NCBI RefSeq assembly: GCF_005280585.1
Contig: NZ_SZVO01000006.1
Coordinates: forward strand, 62,001-126,000
DNA length: 64,000 bases
Reading direction: 5' to 3'
DNA from: Dyadobacter frigoris
GTDB taxonomy: Bacteria; Bacteroidota; Bacteroidia; Cytophagales; Spirosomataceae
In this document: piece after piece, positions 9,120 to 17,948 of the stretch
Position numbering within the stretch: position 1 is the stretch's first letter
How the letters are laid out: each line of letters starts with the position of its first letter
The notes under the pieces: model-generated
What the model was told of the DNA's origin: nothing
Databases searched by the model: none
The model's input: only the letters and a program-made list of their open reading frames with translations
Position numbers and translations under genes: made by a program

Positions 9120-10136
9120 ATGAATCAACCTGTCCCGTCTGCTTTCCTGTTGGAGAAATACCTTAATGATCAATGCACTGCTCAGGAAAAAGAACTGGTA
9201 GAAAAATGGTATGCATCAATAAATGGTAAAACTGATTATCTGGATACGCTTTCTGATGCCGAACAAATTCATTTACAGGAAGAAACCTTTGCCTACATAA
9301 AAACGCAGATACAAAAGACGGAAATCAAAACACAAACAATCTCTCCGACTTTTATCTGGCTAAGCGGAATTGCAGCTTCACTCTTAATAGGATTAGGATT
9401 TTACTTTCTTAATCAGCGCCGGGAAAATATCTCTCAAATTGCGGCTTTTGATACTAAAAAAGAAAGCATTTCAGATACAATTTATTTTCGGAATAACGAG
9501 CCACGTATGGTGATGCACAAACTTCCGGATGGAAGTTTCGTGTGGATGCATGATAATGCCGCGATTTCTTACCCAAGAAATTTCCAAAAGGACAAAAGAA
9601 CAGTAACGTTTAGCGGCGAAGGTTTTTTTGATATCGCACATGACAAAACACGGCCGTTCCTGATTCAAAGTGGTGAGGTGAAAATTAAAGTATTAGGAAC
9701 CCGCTTCAATGTTAAAGCATTAGAAAAACAAAAAATGCTGGAAGTATCTGTCGTTTCCGGTAGCGTCTCGGTAAGCGCCCCTGGCGAAAAGTCCACACAG
9801 GAAGTGATCTTAAAACCTCAGCAAAAGGCATTTTTCGAGCCAAAATCAAAACGACTTACGTTTTTTGAAATACCAAGCCAGGCTAAAAAAGAAATATTTG
9901 AACCGGTAACGATTGTATTTGAGGAAACGCAGCTTACTTCTGTGATCCAGCAATTGGAGCAGCGTTTTGACACACACATTCTTCTTGTGAACCCGGATAT
10001 GAATCGCTGCAAACTGACAGCGGATTTCGAACAACAATCCCTTCCGGTTATCCTTGAAATGCTATGCACTTCACTGGAAGCAAGTTACACCATGTCGGAG
10101 AATACCATTTTGATTGATGGAAAAGCTTGTAAATAA
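9120..10136 (+). CDS. FecR-family anti-sigma factor
   Basis: The 338-residue inner-membrane protein transmits a signal from an outer-membrane receptor to an ECF sigma factor. A cytoplasmic N-terminal helical domain (about 1-70, with the EKYLNDQCTAQEKELVEKWY pattern) precedes one membrane segment (about 78-97). Then follow the periplasmic FecR domain (about 115-225, with LPDGSFVWM, FSGEGFFDI and VLGTRFNV) and a C-terminal DUF4974 region (about 260-335) that contacts the receptor STN domain. The start ATG at 9120 fits the family. Its cognate sigma is probably the product of 5047-5631, which is no longer adjacent. The SusC gene follows after an untranslated stretch of about 180 bp. Confidence 0.93.
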   Translation: MNQPVPSAFLLEKYLNDQCTAQEKELVEKWYASINGKTDYLDTLSDAEQIHLQEETFAYIKTQIQKTEIKTQTISPTFIWLSGIAASLLIGLGFYFLNQRRENISQIAAFDTKKESISDTIYFRNNEPRMVMHKLPDGSFVWMHDNAAISYPRNFQKDKRTVTFSGEGFFDIAHDKTRPFLIQSGEVKIKVLGTRFNVKALEKQKMLEVSVVSGSVSVSAPGEKSTQEVILKPQQKAFFEPKSKRLTFFEIPSQAKKEIFEPVTIVFEETQLTSVIQQLEQRFDTHILLVNPDMNRCKLTADFEQQSLPVILEMLCTSLEASYTMSENTILIDGKACK

Positions 10137-10177
10137 AAATTAATAACCCGCTTACTTAACCCAAAACCACCGACCTC

Positions 10178-10252
10178 ATGAAAAAAGATTTTACTATTCC
10201 ACCCTGACTTTCCGAGCATAAAAAGGCCGGATGTGTACCACCACACCCGGCC
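10178..10252 (+). promoter_or_regulatory. Possible leader region with mini-ORF and hairpin upstream of susC
   Basis: Between fecR and susC lie a nine-codon ORF (10178-10207, MKKDFTIPP) and a GC-rich hairpin with arms 10225-10235 and 10242-10252 (one mismatch). No T-run follows, so it is not a simple intrinsic terminator. It could uncouple the highly expressed susC from fecR by processing or attenuation; this is inferred. Confidence 0.35.
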
Positions 10253-10315
10253 CAAACTTGCTTATTTCCCCCAATGATTTCTCATTTCACGTACCACCGT
10301 GAGAGAGGAAATAAA

Positions 10316-13300
10316 ATGTCCAATAGTTCTAACAATCAGACAATCAAAATTATGCAAAAATCAGTACGTAACAAGCCGATCAACTGGCAAAAACTTATGC
10401 GCATCGGATTGCTTCAATGGATCATGGCCGCTTTACTTGCAAGCTCTGGCTACGCAAGAGAAAGTTCGGCGCAGTCTATCCTGAGTAAGGATATGACGCT
10501 GCGGTTAGACAACGTTACGCTCAAAGAAGCGTTAGGACAAATTCAGAAAAAAACGGATGTAAAGTTTGTGTACAGCAGCCGCGTTTCTCTGCAAAGTAAA
10601 ATCAAAATTGACGTAGAACACCAAAAACTTTCGAATGTTCTGGATCAGCTGCTGACTCCACGCGGAATCAGTTATAAAGTAATTAATGAACAAATTGTGT
10701 TGGCCAGCACTCAGCAAAAAATTGTAATGCTAATGCCCGATATCGATTCAAAAATGCGTGAGCTGACCGCTCCGGCAGAGATCAATATCAAAGGAACAGT
10801 ACTTTCAGCTGACAATAAAGAACCACTTCCCGGTGTAAGTGTTGTGGTAAAAGGCACGCAGCGCGGTACTTCCACAGATGCCAAGGGAGCTTTTGAAATT
10901 GATGTTCCTAACTCGGAAGCTTCACTTATTTTCAGTTTTGTAGGGTATCAAAGTCAGGAAGTTCTGGTGGGAAATAAATCCTCAATCAGCGTTTCACTGG
11001 CAGTGGATACCAAGTCTTTGGATGAGCTTGTCGTGATCGGATACGGAACCGCTAAAAAGAGCGATCTTTCAGCCGCTGTGTCCTCCGTGCCCGACATGGC
11101 TCAGATCAAAAACCGTCCCGTATTGGATGTAGCGAATATGATCCAGGGAAAAGTGCCCGGTGTAACAGCGATCAGTAACGGAGGGCACCCGGACCAGACA
11201 CCCAATATTACAATCCGTGGTACAGGTTCACGCGGCGGTGAAAGTGTTTTGTATGTTGTGGATGGTGTGCCAAATGCACCTTATAATCCGTCGGATATTG
11301 AATCCATTACCGTTTTAAAAGATGCAGCCTCTGCCGCAATTTATGGAGCATTTTCAGGATCAGCCGGGGTAATCCTTATCACAACAAGACAAGCGGCTGC
11401 CGGAAAACCAAGTATTGAATATTCTGGTTTCCGCGGAATCAAACAAGCCTGGAAATTGCCAAATTCGCTTAGCGCAGATAAAGAAGCGGCTGTATCAAAT
11501 CTGGCTTTCACAAACGCGGGCCTTACTCCGCTTGATGGCTGGGATGCTACAAAAAATCCTTATGCGCAGGTTACACGTACAAACTGGATTAATGAAATTT
11601 TCAGAACCGGAATCATTCAGAGACATAATATCAGTATCAACGCAGGAACTGATAAATTCTCAACTTTATTCCAGGGACGCTACGAAAAAAATGAAGGAAC
11701 GTTATTAAATACGTTCAGCCAGAACATTTCTATGCGTTTTAATACCTCTTACAAATTCACTGAAAACCTGAAATTCCGTCAGGAATTGTTTTGGAATAAT
11801 AGTGACAGCCGCGGAACAGAAACGGCCAGCGGATATAGCGGAACAATTTTGTCGGCGATGTACATGCCGCGTTCTGCATCGGTTTATTATGATGACGGTT
11901 CTTTCGGTGGCGTTGGCCCAAGAGATTCACAATATCTGGGTATTCACGGTGACGCGATCAACCCGGTTGCTACGCTTCTTCGGTACAAACCTTACAATAA
12001 AGGAAATGACATTCAGTCGGTATCTGAACTTTCGTACGCCAATATTATTCCGGGATTATCCTTTTTGACCCGTTTCTCTTATCGTCAGAAATCATCGCTT
12101 TATAAAAACTTTACCCCAAAAAGAACAGAACCGGGTAAGCCAAATAATCAGAATACGTTAAGTTATTCAACAGACCGCTCGTATAACTGGATTTGGGAAA
12201 ATACGTTGAACTATTCCCGCGTATTTGGCAAACATAATGTGGGCGCCATGCTTTCTACAACTTCACAGGAAAATGCTTCGAAAGGCTTTTCTGCTACTGC
12301 AAGAGATATTTCGGATGAAGAAAACTGGGCTCAGTTTTTCATCAACGCAAGTACATTCACCTCCGACAGACCAACCGATTATGACTGGAAAGACCGTAAC
12401 GTATCTTACGTTGGAAGAGCTTCATATAGTTTTGCAGACCGTTATTTTGTAACAGGCAGTTATCGTTATGACATCGCCGGCAGACTTGCAGAAGGATACC
12501 GTGGAAAAGGTTTCCCGGCAGCAACAGCGGCCTGGAAAATCAGTTCCGAACCTTTCTTCAACGTTCCGGCTGTGGATTTGTTAAAAATCAGAGCAAGCTG
12601 GGGACGGATTGGTAACATCGGATCGGTTGGCCGTTACTATGGTTACTCTACGTTGAGTTCAAGTTATACGTATCAGGTTGGTGACGGCGGTGTTTATTCA
12701 AGAGCACTTTACGTTGAAGCATTGAAAAATCCGAAACTATCATGGGAAACATCGCAGCAAACCGACATCGGTATTGACATCTCGCTGATGAAAGAAAAAC
12801 TAACACTTTCTGCGGATTATTTTGATAAACTGACTTACAATCTGATCAAGCAACAAGATACTGACTGGACAAATACCTACGGCTTTGGAGCTCCTTTAAT
12901 CAATCAGGGAAAAATAAGCAACAAAGGTTTTGAACTGGTTGCTACCTGGAAAGACCGCGCAGGGGAATTGGGTTATGAGATCAGTGGTAATATTGCTACG
13001 CTTAAAAACCGGGTTGAATATATTGATAATAACCCTAATTCAGTCTGGGTGCATCCGGACGCGTGGAGAGGGACGATCACGCCATACCGCTCAACCGTTG
13101 GACAACCCTATTATTCTTACTGGCTTGTTAAAACAGATGGAATTTTCAAAACCAACGAAGAAGCAAATAACTATACAGTGAACGGAACAAAAGTACAGCC
13201 AAATGCTCAGGCAGGCGACTTGAAATTTGTAGACCAGAACGGTGACGGAAAAATCGACGATAGCGACAGAGTTTATATGGGTAACGCTTTCCCAAAAATC

Positions 13301-13792
13301 ACTTACGGATTTACTACTAACCTTAACTGGAAATCTTTCGACCTAAGTATGTTTTGGCAAGGAGTAGGTGGCGTAAAAATTTTCCATGCGTTTAAAGAAT
13401 CTACTTTGAATGCTTCGGAGCAGGGGTACAACCGTTGGGATAAAATTCTGGATGCCTGGTCACCAACAAATACAGGATCCAGCATTCCAAGAATTTCGGC
13501 CAGTGATGCAAATAAAAACTTCCAGACAGCTTCTGACTGGTATCTGGAAAGCGGAAATTACGTGCGTTTGAAAAGCTTGATTATCGGATACACGGTTCCT
13601 AAATTCATAAAAGGTGCAAGTTTAAGAGTGTATTTGAGCGGAGATAATTTATTGACATTCACGAAATATTCAGGAATGGATCCCGAAGTAGGAAGTACGC
13701 TGGTGAACGGTTCTTACACCGCACCAGGCATGGATGGCGGCCAATTCCCGGTTTCCCGTGTATACTCAGCAGGTTTAAAGCTTAAATTCTAA
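10316..13792 (+). CDS. SusC/RagA-family TonB-dependent outer-membrane transporter with STN domain
   Basis: This outer-membrane barrel imports oligomeric substrates together with the SusD lipoprotein encoded next. The order is: signal region (to about residue 53), an STN domain that signals to FecR (about 62-120), a carboxypeptidase-like beta domain (about 155-240, with GTVLSADNKEPLPGVSVVVK), the TonB-box region (LDELVVIGYGT), a plug (about 260-360), then the barrel. The frame extends upstream to 10274, but the ATG at 10316 follows a purine-rich GAGAGAGGAAATAAA stretch and is preferred, giving 1158 residues. The SusD gene starts 13 bp after the stop. The substrate is unknown; the nearby phosphatase fusion hints at a phosphorylated one. 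Confidence 0.95.
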   Translation: MSNSSNNQTIKIMQKSVRNKPINWQKLMRIGLLQWIMAALLASSGYARESSAQSILSKDMTLRLDNVTLKEALGQIQKKTDVKFVYSSRVSLQSKIKIDVEHQKLSNVLDQLLTPRGISYKVINEQIVLASTQQKIVMLMPDIDSKMRELTAPAEINIKGTVLSADNKEPLPGVSVVVKGTQRGTSTDAKGAFEIDVPNSEASLIFSFVGYQSQEVLVGNKSSISVSLAVDTKSLDELVVIGYGTAKKSDLSAAVSSVPDMAQIKNRPVLDVANMIQGKVPGVTAISNGGHPDQTPNITIRGTGSRGGESVLYVVDGVPNAPYNPSDIESITVLKDAASAAIYGAFSGSAGVILITTRQAAAGKPSIEYSGFRGIKQAWKLPNSLSADKEAAVSNLAFTNAGLTPLDGWDATKNPYAQVTRTNWINEIFRTGIIQRHNISINAGTDKFSTLFQGRYEKNEGTLLNTFSQNISMRFNTSYKFTENLKFRQELFWNNSDSRGTETASGYSGTILSAMYMPRSASVYYDDGSFGGVGPRDSQYLGIHGDAINPVATLLRYKPYNKGNDIQSVSELSYANIIPGLSFLTRFSYRQKSSLYKNFTPKRTEPGKPNNQNTLSYSTDRSYNWIWENTLNYSRVFGKHNVGAMLSTTSQENASKGFSATARDISDEENWAQFFINASTFTSDRPTDYDWKDRNVSYVGRASYSFADRYFVTGSYRYDIAGRLAEGYRGKGFPAATAAWKISSEPFFNVPAVDLLKIRASWGRIGNIGSVGRYYGYSTLSSSYTYQVGDGGVYSRALYVEALKNPKLSWETSQQTDIGIDISLMKEKLTLSADYFDKLTYNLIKQQDTDWTNTYGFGAPLINQGKISNKGFELVATWKDRAGELGYEISGNIATLKNRVEYIDNNPNSVWVHPDAWRGTITPYRSTVGQPYYSYWLVKTDGIFKTNEEANNYTVNGTKVQPNAQAGDLKFVDQNGDGKIDDSDRVYMGNAFPKITYGFTTNLNWKSFDLSMFWQGVGGVKIFHAFKESTLNASEQGYNRWDKILDAWSPTNTGSSIPRISASDANKNFQTASDWYLESGNYVRLKSLIIGYTVPKFIKGASLRVYLSGDNLLTFTKYSGMDPEVGSTLVNGSYTAPGMDGGQFPVSRVYSAGLKLKF

Positions 13793-13805
13793 CATTCCGA
13801 AAATT

Positions 13806-15404
13806 ATGAGATTATATATAAAACATTCGATTTTATCAGGCATGGCGCTTATGCTAAGTCTGACTGCGTGTGATGAAAAATGGGTTGATACCAAACCAAA
13901 CGGAGAATCAACAACGGCTTACTTTTGGGATAGCGAAGATGATGTGATTAAAGGCGTGGCTTCGATGTATGTTGCGATGCGTGACGAAGAAACCTGGGGA
14001 CGTAATCTTTTTTGGGTTCAAAATGCAAGCGACGATTTAATCGTGGGGAGATCAAAAGCGGATGGAGAAAACATCAAAAACTTTATTCCGTCAGGTAACG
14101 AAGGCTATCTGACAGGCGGCTGGAATGATTTGTATTCGATGATGAATAAAGCAAATCAAACGATTGAAGGCGTTAAAAAGGCTACCAATGTGAGCGATGC
14201 TGTAAGAAATCGTTCTTTGGGGGAAGCCTACTTTGTACGTGCTTTTTCTCATTTCTGGATAGCCTATATTTGGGGACATAAAAATCAGGGTGTTCCTTAT
14301 GATGGTATTGAAAATGCTGAATTCGGTCTGAGAATTCCTCCGCAGCTTCCTTCAGTAACCGATAATTATGCTCAGATCATCAGCGACTTGCAAAAAGCGG
14401 CGGATCTTCTTCCTTTGTTCCAAACCTTCGGAGCAGCCGACAAGGGAAGAGCACACAAGGCAGCGGCCTGGGGATATATGGTGAAAACCTATGCATATTG
14501 GGCGCAATACGACAATACCAAATGGGCTGCGATTCCTGATATTGCGGATAAAATCAAAAATGAAGGTGGACGCGCTTTGGTAACGGGACAAGGAAGTAAC
14601 CTTGCCAATTACAAAGCTGTTTTTAAAGCAGCCAATAACTGGAGTAGTGAATATATCTGGTCGGTAACTTCCGGCGTTCAGGGAGGTTCTGAATTTCCGG
14701 GTGTTGTCATGGAAAATAAAGGATGGGGAATTTACAATGGCTGGGGTTATTTCCAACCTACTGCTGAGCTTTATGACGAATATGAAGCAAACGATCCGCG
14801 CCGTGAAGCAACGATTTTGAAATTTGGAGACAAGTTTACTTTCTTCGGTGTTGAGCGTGCTTACTTTTCAACGAATAGCCTATCGGGTTTCCAGATCAAT
14901 AAATACATGGATCCGTATAGCAATGGTACAAACCAGGATCCGGGAACAAATACGCAAATTAACCAGAACGGCGACTACCCTACTACCACACTGAATTTGC
15001 CACTGATGCGTTATGCGGAAGTGCTGCTTTTCAAAGCGGAAGCACTAATTCAGCAAGGTAAAAACAGCGAGGCGGCAGCTCCTTTAAATGAAGTTCGTGC
15101 GCGTGTTGGTCTCGCGCCAATTACCGCACCGACGCTTGCCAACCTGAAACATGAACGCCGTGTGGAACTGGGTTGTGAATGGACCGACCGTTTGGCAGAT
15201 TTGAAACGTTGGGGTGATTATGATAAAATAAACGCCCCACTTCATGGCCGCATTCATACCAACAAAACTGATCCTGCTTCCACTTTTACAGTGCAGCAGG
15301 TTTGGCCGGCAAGGACTTTTACGGCTGCAAAATTGGCCTGGCCGATCAGTCCAAATGAAATTGCAAGAAGTAACGGTGCTTACAAACAAACACCGGGCTG
15401 GTAA
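13806..15404 (+). CDS. SusD/RagB-family substrate-binding lipoprotein
   Basis: It is a surface lipoprotein that caps the SusC barrel and delivers ligand. The lipobox is LTAC with the lipidated cysteine at residue 22. The helical SusD fold is shown by the conserved N-terminal region (DDVIKGVASMYVAMRDEETW), the RAFSHFWIAYIWG helix, the NLPLMRYAEVLLFKAEAL block and the C-terminal RVELGCEWTDRLADLKRW block. The 532-residue length is typical. It follows susC by 13 bp and ends at a terminator-like hairpin, so the fecR-susC-susD unit ends here. Confidence 0.95.
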   Translation: MRLYIKHSILSGMALMLSLTACDEKWVDTKPNGESTTAYFWDSEDDVIKGVASMYVAMRDEETWGRNLFWVQNASDDLIVGRSKADGENIKNFIPSGNEGYLTGGWNDLYSMMNKANQTIEGVKKATNVSDAVRNRSLGEAYFVRAFSHFWIAYIWGHKNQGVPYDGIENAEFGLRIPPQLPSVTDNYAQIISDLQKAADLLPLFQTFGAADKGRAHKAAAWGYMVKTYAYWAQYDNTKWAAIPDIADKIKNEGGRALVTGQGSNLANYKAVFKAANNWSSEYIWSVTSGVQGGSEFPGVVMENKGWGIYNGWGYFQPTAELYDEYEANDPRREATILKFGDKFTFFGVERAYFSTNSLSGFQINKYMDPYSNGTNQDPGTNTQINQNGDYPTTTLNLPLMRYAEVLLFKAEALIQQGKNSEAAAPLNEVRARVGLAPITAPTLANLKHERRVELGCEWTDRLADLKRWGDYDKINAPLHGRIHTNKTDPASTFTVQQVWPARTFTAAKLAWPISPNEIARSNGAYKQTPGW

Positions 15405-15429
15405 AATATCAGTTTGAAAATTAAGAAAA

Positions 15430-15461
15430 GAAAGGCGTTGGATGTAAATCCGGTGCCTTTC
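15430..15461 (+). terminator. Terminator after susD
   Basis: The arms 15430-15441 and 15450-15461 pair over 12 bp with three G-U wobbles and an 8-nt loop, followed by a T-rich stretch. It closes the first SUS operon. Confidence 0.7.
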
Positions 15462-15895
15462 TCTATTTTACACCAAACCGGAATAACACAATTTATACTA
15501 TAAATAAAACATTTATTTTGAAACTAATTATAGTCAAAATTGTAATATAAAACGATTTAGCTTTCGCTGTTATGATATCATTAAACTAAACGTGTTTCTT
15601 AATAAAACCATAACATTATAAATGCGATAATAACTTTGATGTAAAATACCTTTGAGTTATAAATGTCACGAAAGCCAGATTGTAATAGATTAAGTATTCA
15701 AATTATTTTTTAATTCGAAAGGCACTTAACATTCTAAAACAAGGACAAAATATAGTATAGAAATTCCCTCCGCTTTATTTTCAAACAGGAAACTATTTTA
15801 GTTTTATTTAAAGAAAAATTAATACTTTTATCGACTATCTTCTATCGAATATTTAAGAAAACAGATTGACCCCGATTACTTTTGTCTAACAGAAT
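15462..15895. other. AT-rich intergenic region upstream of the second SUS locus
   Basis: No gene is visible here. The stretch is very AT-rich. It contains three matches to the Bacteroidota -7 box TAnnTTTG on the plus strand, at 15631-15638, 15647-15654 and 15877-15884. None has a clear TTTG at the expected upstream distance. The last one would place transcription start almost at the sigma-factor ATG. Confidence 0.4.
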
Positions 15896-16468
15896 ATGGA
15901 TACTTTATATACCAAACCTGACGCAGCACAAGACAAAAGTGAAGATAGAATTGCTTTTGAAATGTTGTTTAACAGAAACTATTCCAACCTTGTTTATTTT
16001 TCTTTCAACATGGTTAAGGATAAAGGCGAGGCTGAAGATATTGCGCAAGATGCCTTTATCACCTACTGGAATCGCAGAGAGGAAGTCGCCGGGGATCTAG
16101 ATGCAATCAAAAGTTTCCTGTATACAACCGTTAAAAATGCGAGTCTGAATTTATTAAGACATCAAAAAGTAATAGAAAAATTCACGCTGCATCTTCCTGA
16201 ACTTGTTGACGATAAAAATATTATCAATTCGATTATTCAGTCTGAGGTATATTCCAAAATTCATTACGCGATTGAATCCCTTCCACCGGCTTGCCAGCAA
16301 ATTGCAAGAATGAGTTATCTGGATGATAAAAAGAATAATGAAATAGCAGAGGAATTGGGAATATCGGTCAATACCGTAAAAACTCAAAAACAACGCGCGA
16401 TGCAGCTTCTGCGTCCACAATTTACAGCTGAGATTTTCAGCCTTCTTATCCTTATCTTTTTGAAATAA
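15896..16468 (+). CDS. ECF-type RNA polymerase sigma-70 factor
   Basis: The 190-residue sigma factor shows region 2 (FEMLFNRNYSNLVYFSFNMV, then AEDIAQDAFITYWNRR) and region 4 (LPPACQQIARMSYLDD, then NNEIAEELGISVNTVKTQ). A hydrophobic C-terminal tail (FSLLILIFL) resembles that of the first sigma factor. It is followed by its presumed anti-sigma gene (fecR, 16649) after about 180 bp, then by susC and susD, which is the canonical trans-envelope regulation order. It should activate this locus when the receptor is occupied; that link is inferred from context. Confidence 0.95.
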   Translation: MDTLYTKPDAAQDKSEDRIAFEMLFNRNYSNLVYFSFNMVKDKGEAEDIAQDAFITYWNRREEVAGDLDAIKSFLYTTVKNASLNLLRHQKVIEKFTLHLPELVDDKNIINSIIQSEVYSKIHYAIESLPPACQQIARMSYLDDKKNNEIAEELGISVNTVKTQKQRAMQLLRPQFTAEIFSLLILIFLK

Positions 16469-16648
16469 GCAAGTTTACATCTTCTTTCTCAAATTTATAA
16501 TACTTCACAAATAACAGATAATCCTGTTACTCTGTGATAGTTACGATTAATTTAATCTAAATATTTCTTTAAATAAAAATATTTCTCTAAAACCTTTCAC
16601 CCCAAATATCATTCTGCGTGTCTTACTAATAAAGAACAAAAGCCAGGA

Positions 16649-17830
16649 ATGAAAGCACCTTTTGAAATCGCAGATTTAATTTTCAAATATCTTAATGGAG
16701 ACCTTTCCGTGGAGGAAAATAAGGTATTGCAGGATTGGCTGAACGAAGACATCGCGAACCAGATCACGCTGAATGAATTGCAGAACAAAGACAAAATGGA
16801 AGAAAGTCTGCAATTTTTCGAATCGATTGACCATAAAGCTGCCTGGGAAAATATCAATGAGCAAATTGAGAATCCAGTTATTCCTCATTCTTTCTGGTCT
16901 TTCAATAAATTCTTCAAATACGCGGCGGCAATACTGATAACCGGTTTTGTTGGTTATGCTTTTTTACACAAAAAAAACAATGCTGATACAGCTATTGCAA
17001 AAACCAAAAAGCCGCAGACTTTAAAAAATGATGTACTTCCCGGAGGTAACAAGGCTACTCTGACCTTGGGAGACGGCAGCGTAATAACCTTGGAAGACAT
17101 GGAAAATGGAACTTTCAAAAAGGAAAACGGCGTAAAGATCAGCAAAAAAGAAGGTCAGCTTGTTTACGAAATCCTGCCCGCAGAAAGTAACAGTACCATC
17201 ACATACAACACAATTAATACGCCAACAGGCGGCCAGTACGAGATATTACTTCCGGATGGAAGCAAAGTATGGCTCAATTCCAGGTCTTCACTACACTTTC
17301 CAACTGCATTTTCGGGTAAGGAGCGCAAGGTTGAATTAACTGGCGAAGGATATTTTGAAATAAGTAAAAACAAACAAATGCCTTTTGTTGTAGAAGCTGG
17401 AAAAACACATGTTGAAGTCTTAGGAACTCATTTTAACGTCATGGCTTACGACAACGAAGCTGTTTCTAAAACTACCTTATTGGAAGGCTCTGTAAAGGTT
17501 GGAAATGGGGAAAATAAAAAATTACTGAATCCTGGTCAGCAAGCCATAGTCGGATCGCAGATTCGTGTGCGAGCAGCCGATTTAGAAGAAGCAGTAGCGT
17601 GGAAAGAGGGTTATTTCCAGTTTGATAATGAAGACCTGACAACGATTATGCGCCAGTTGCAAAGATGGTATGACGTGGATGTTGTGAACGAAAAACAGAT
17701 TCCGGATAAACATTTCACGGCGATGATCTCCCGCAATAATACGCTGTCAAAAGTATTGAAAATGCTTGAAATGTCAGGAGAATTAAAGTTTGAGATCGAA
17801 GATAAAAGAATTACAATCCGGGAAAAATAA
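16649..17830 (+). CDS. FecR-family anti-sigma factor
   Basis: The 393-residue membrane protein is the likely partner of the sigma factor just upstream. The cytoplasmic domain (about 1-85) includes IADLIFKYLNGDLS, and one membrane segment covers about 90-107. The periplasmic FecR domain (about 190-270) carries LLPDGSKVWLNS, LTGEGYFEI and VLGTHFNV, and the C-terminal DUF4974 region (about 320-392) has FDNEDLTTIMRQLQRWYDV. It is longer than the first FecR because of a Lys/Gly-rich insert between the membrane segment and the FecR core (about 115-180), as in many SUS-linked FecR proteins. Confidence 0.95.
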   Translation: MKAPFEIADLIFKYLNGDLSVEENKVLQDWLNEDIANQITLNELQNKDKMEESLQFFESIDHKAAWENINEQIENPVIPHSFWSFNKFFKYAAAILITGFVGYAFLHKKNNADTAIAKTKKPQTLKNDVLPGGNKATLTLGDGSVITLEDMENGTFKKENGVKISKKEGQLVYEILPAESNSTITYNTINTPTGGQYEILLPDGSKVWLNSRSSLHFPTAFSGKERKVELTGEGYFEISKNKQMPFVVEAGKTHVEVLGTHFNVMAYDNEAVSKTTLLEGSVKVGNGENKKLLNPGQQAIVGSQIRVRAADLEEAVAWKEGYFQFDNEDLTTIMRQLQRWYDVDVVNEKQIPDKHFTAMISRNNTLSKVLKMLEMSGELKFEIEDKRITIREK

Positions 17831-17948
17831 TCAGAAGAAATAGTAATTCTGGAAAACCGATAGCCGGCCAGGGCTACCGGTCCGAAAGGATTATTAAACA
17901 AGTGTACAGTGCGAACCATAAACTTTTAAATCCAAACATCGTAAAACT

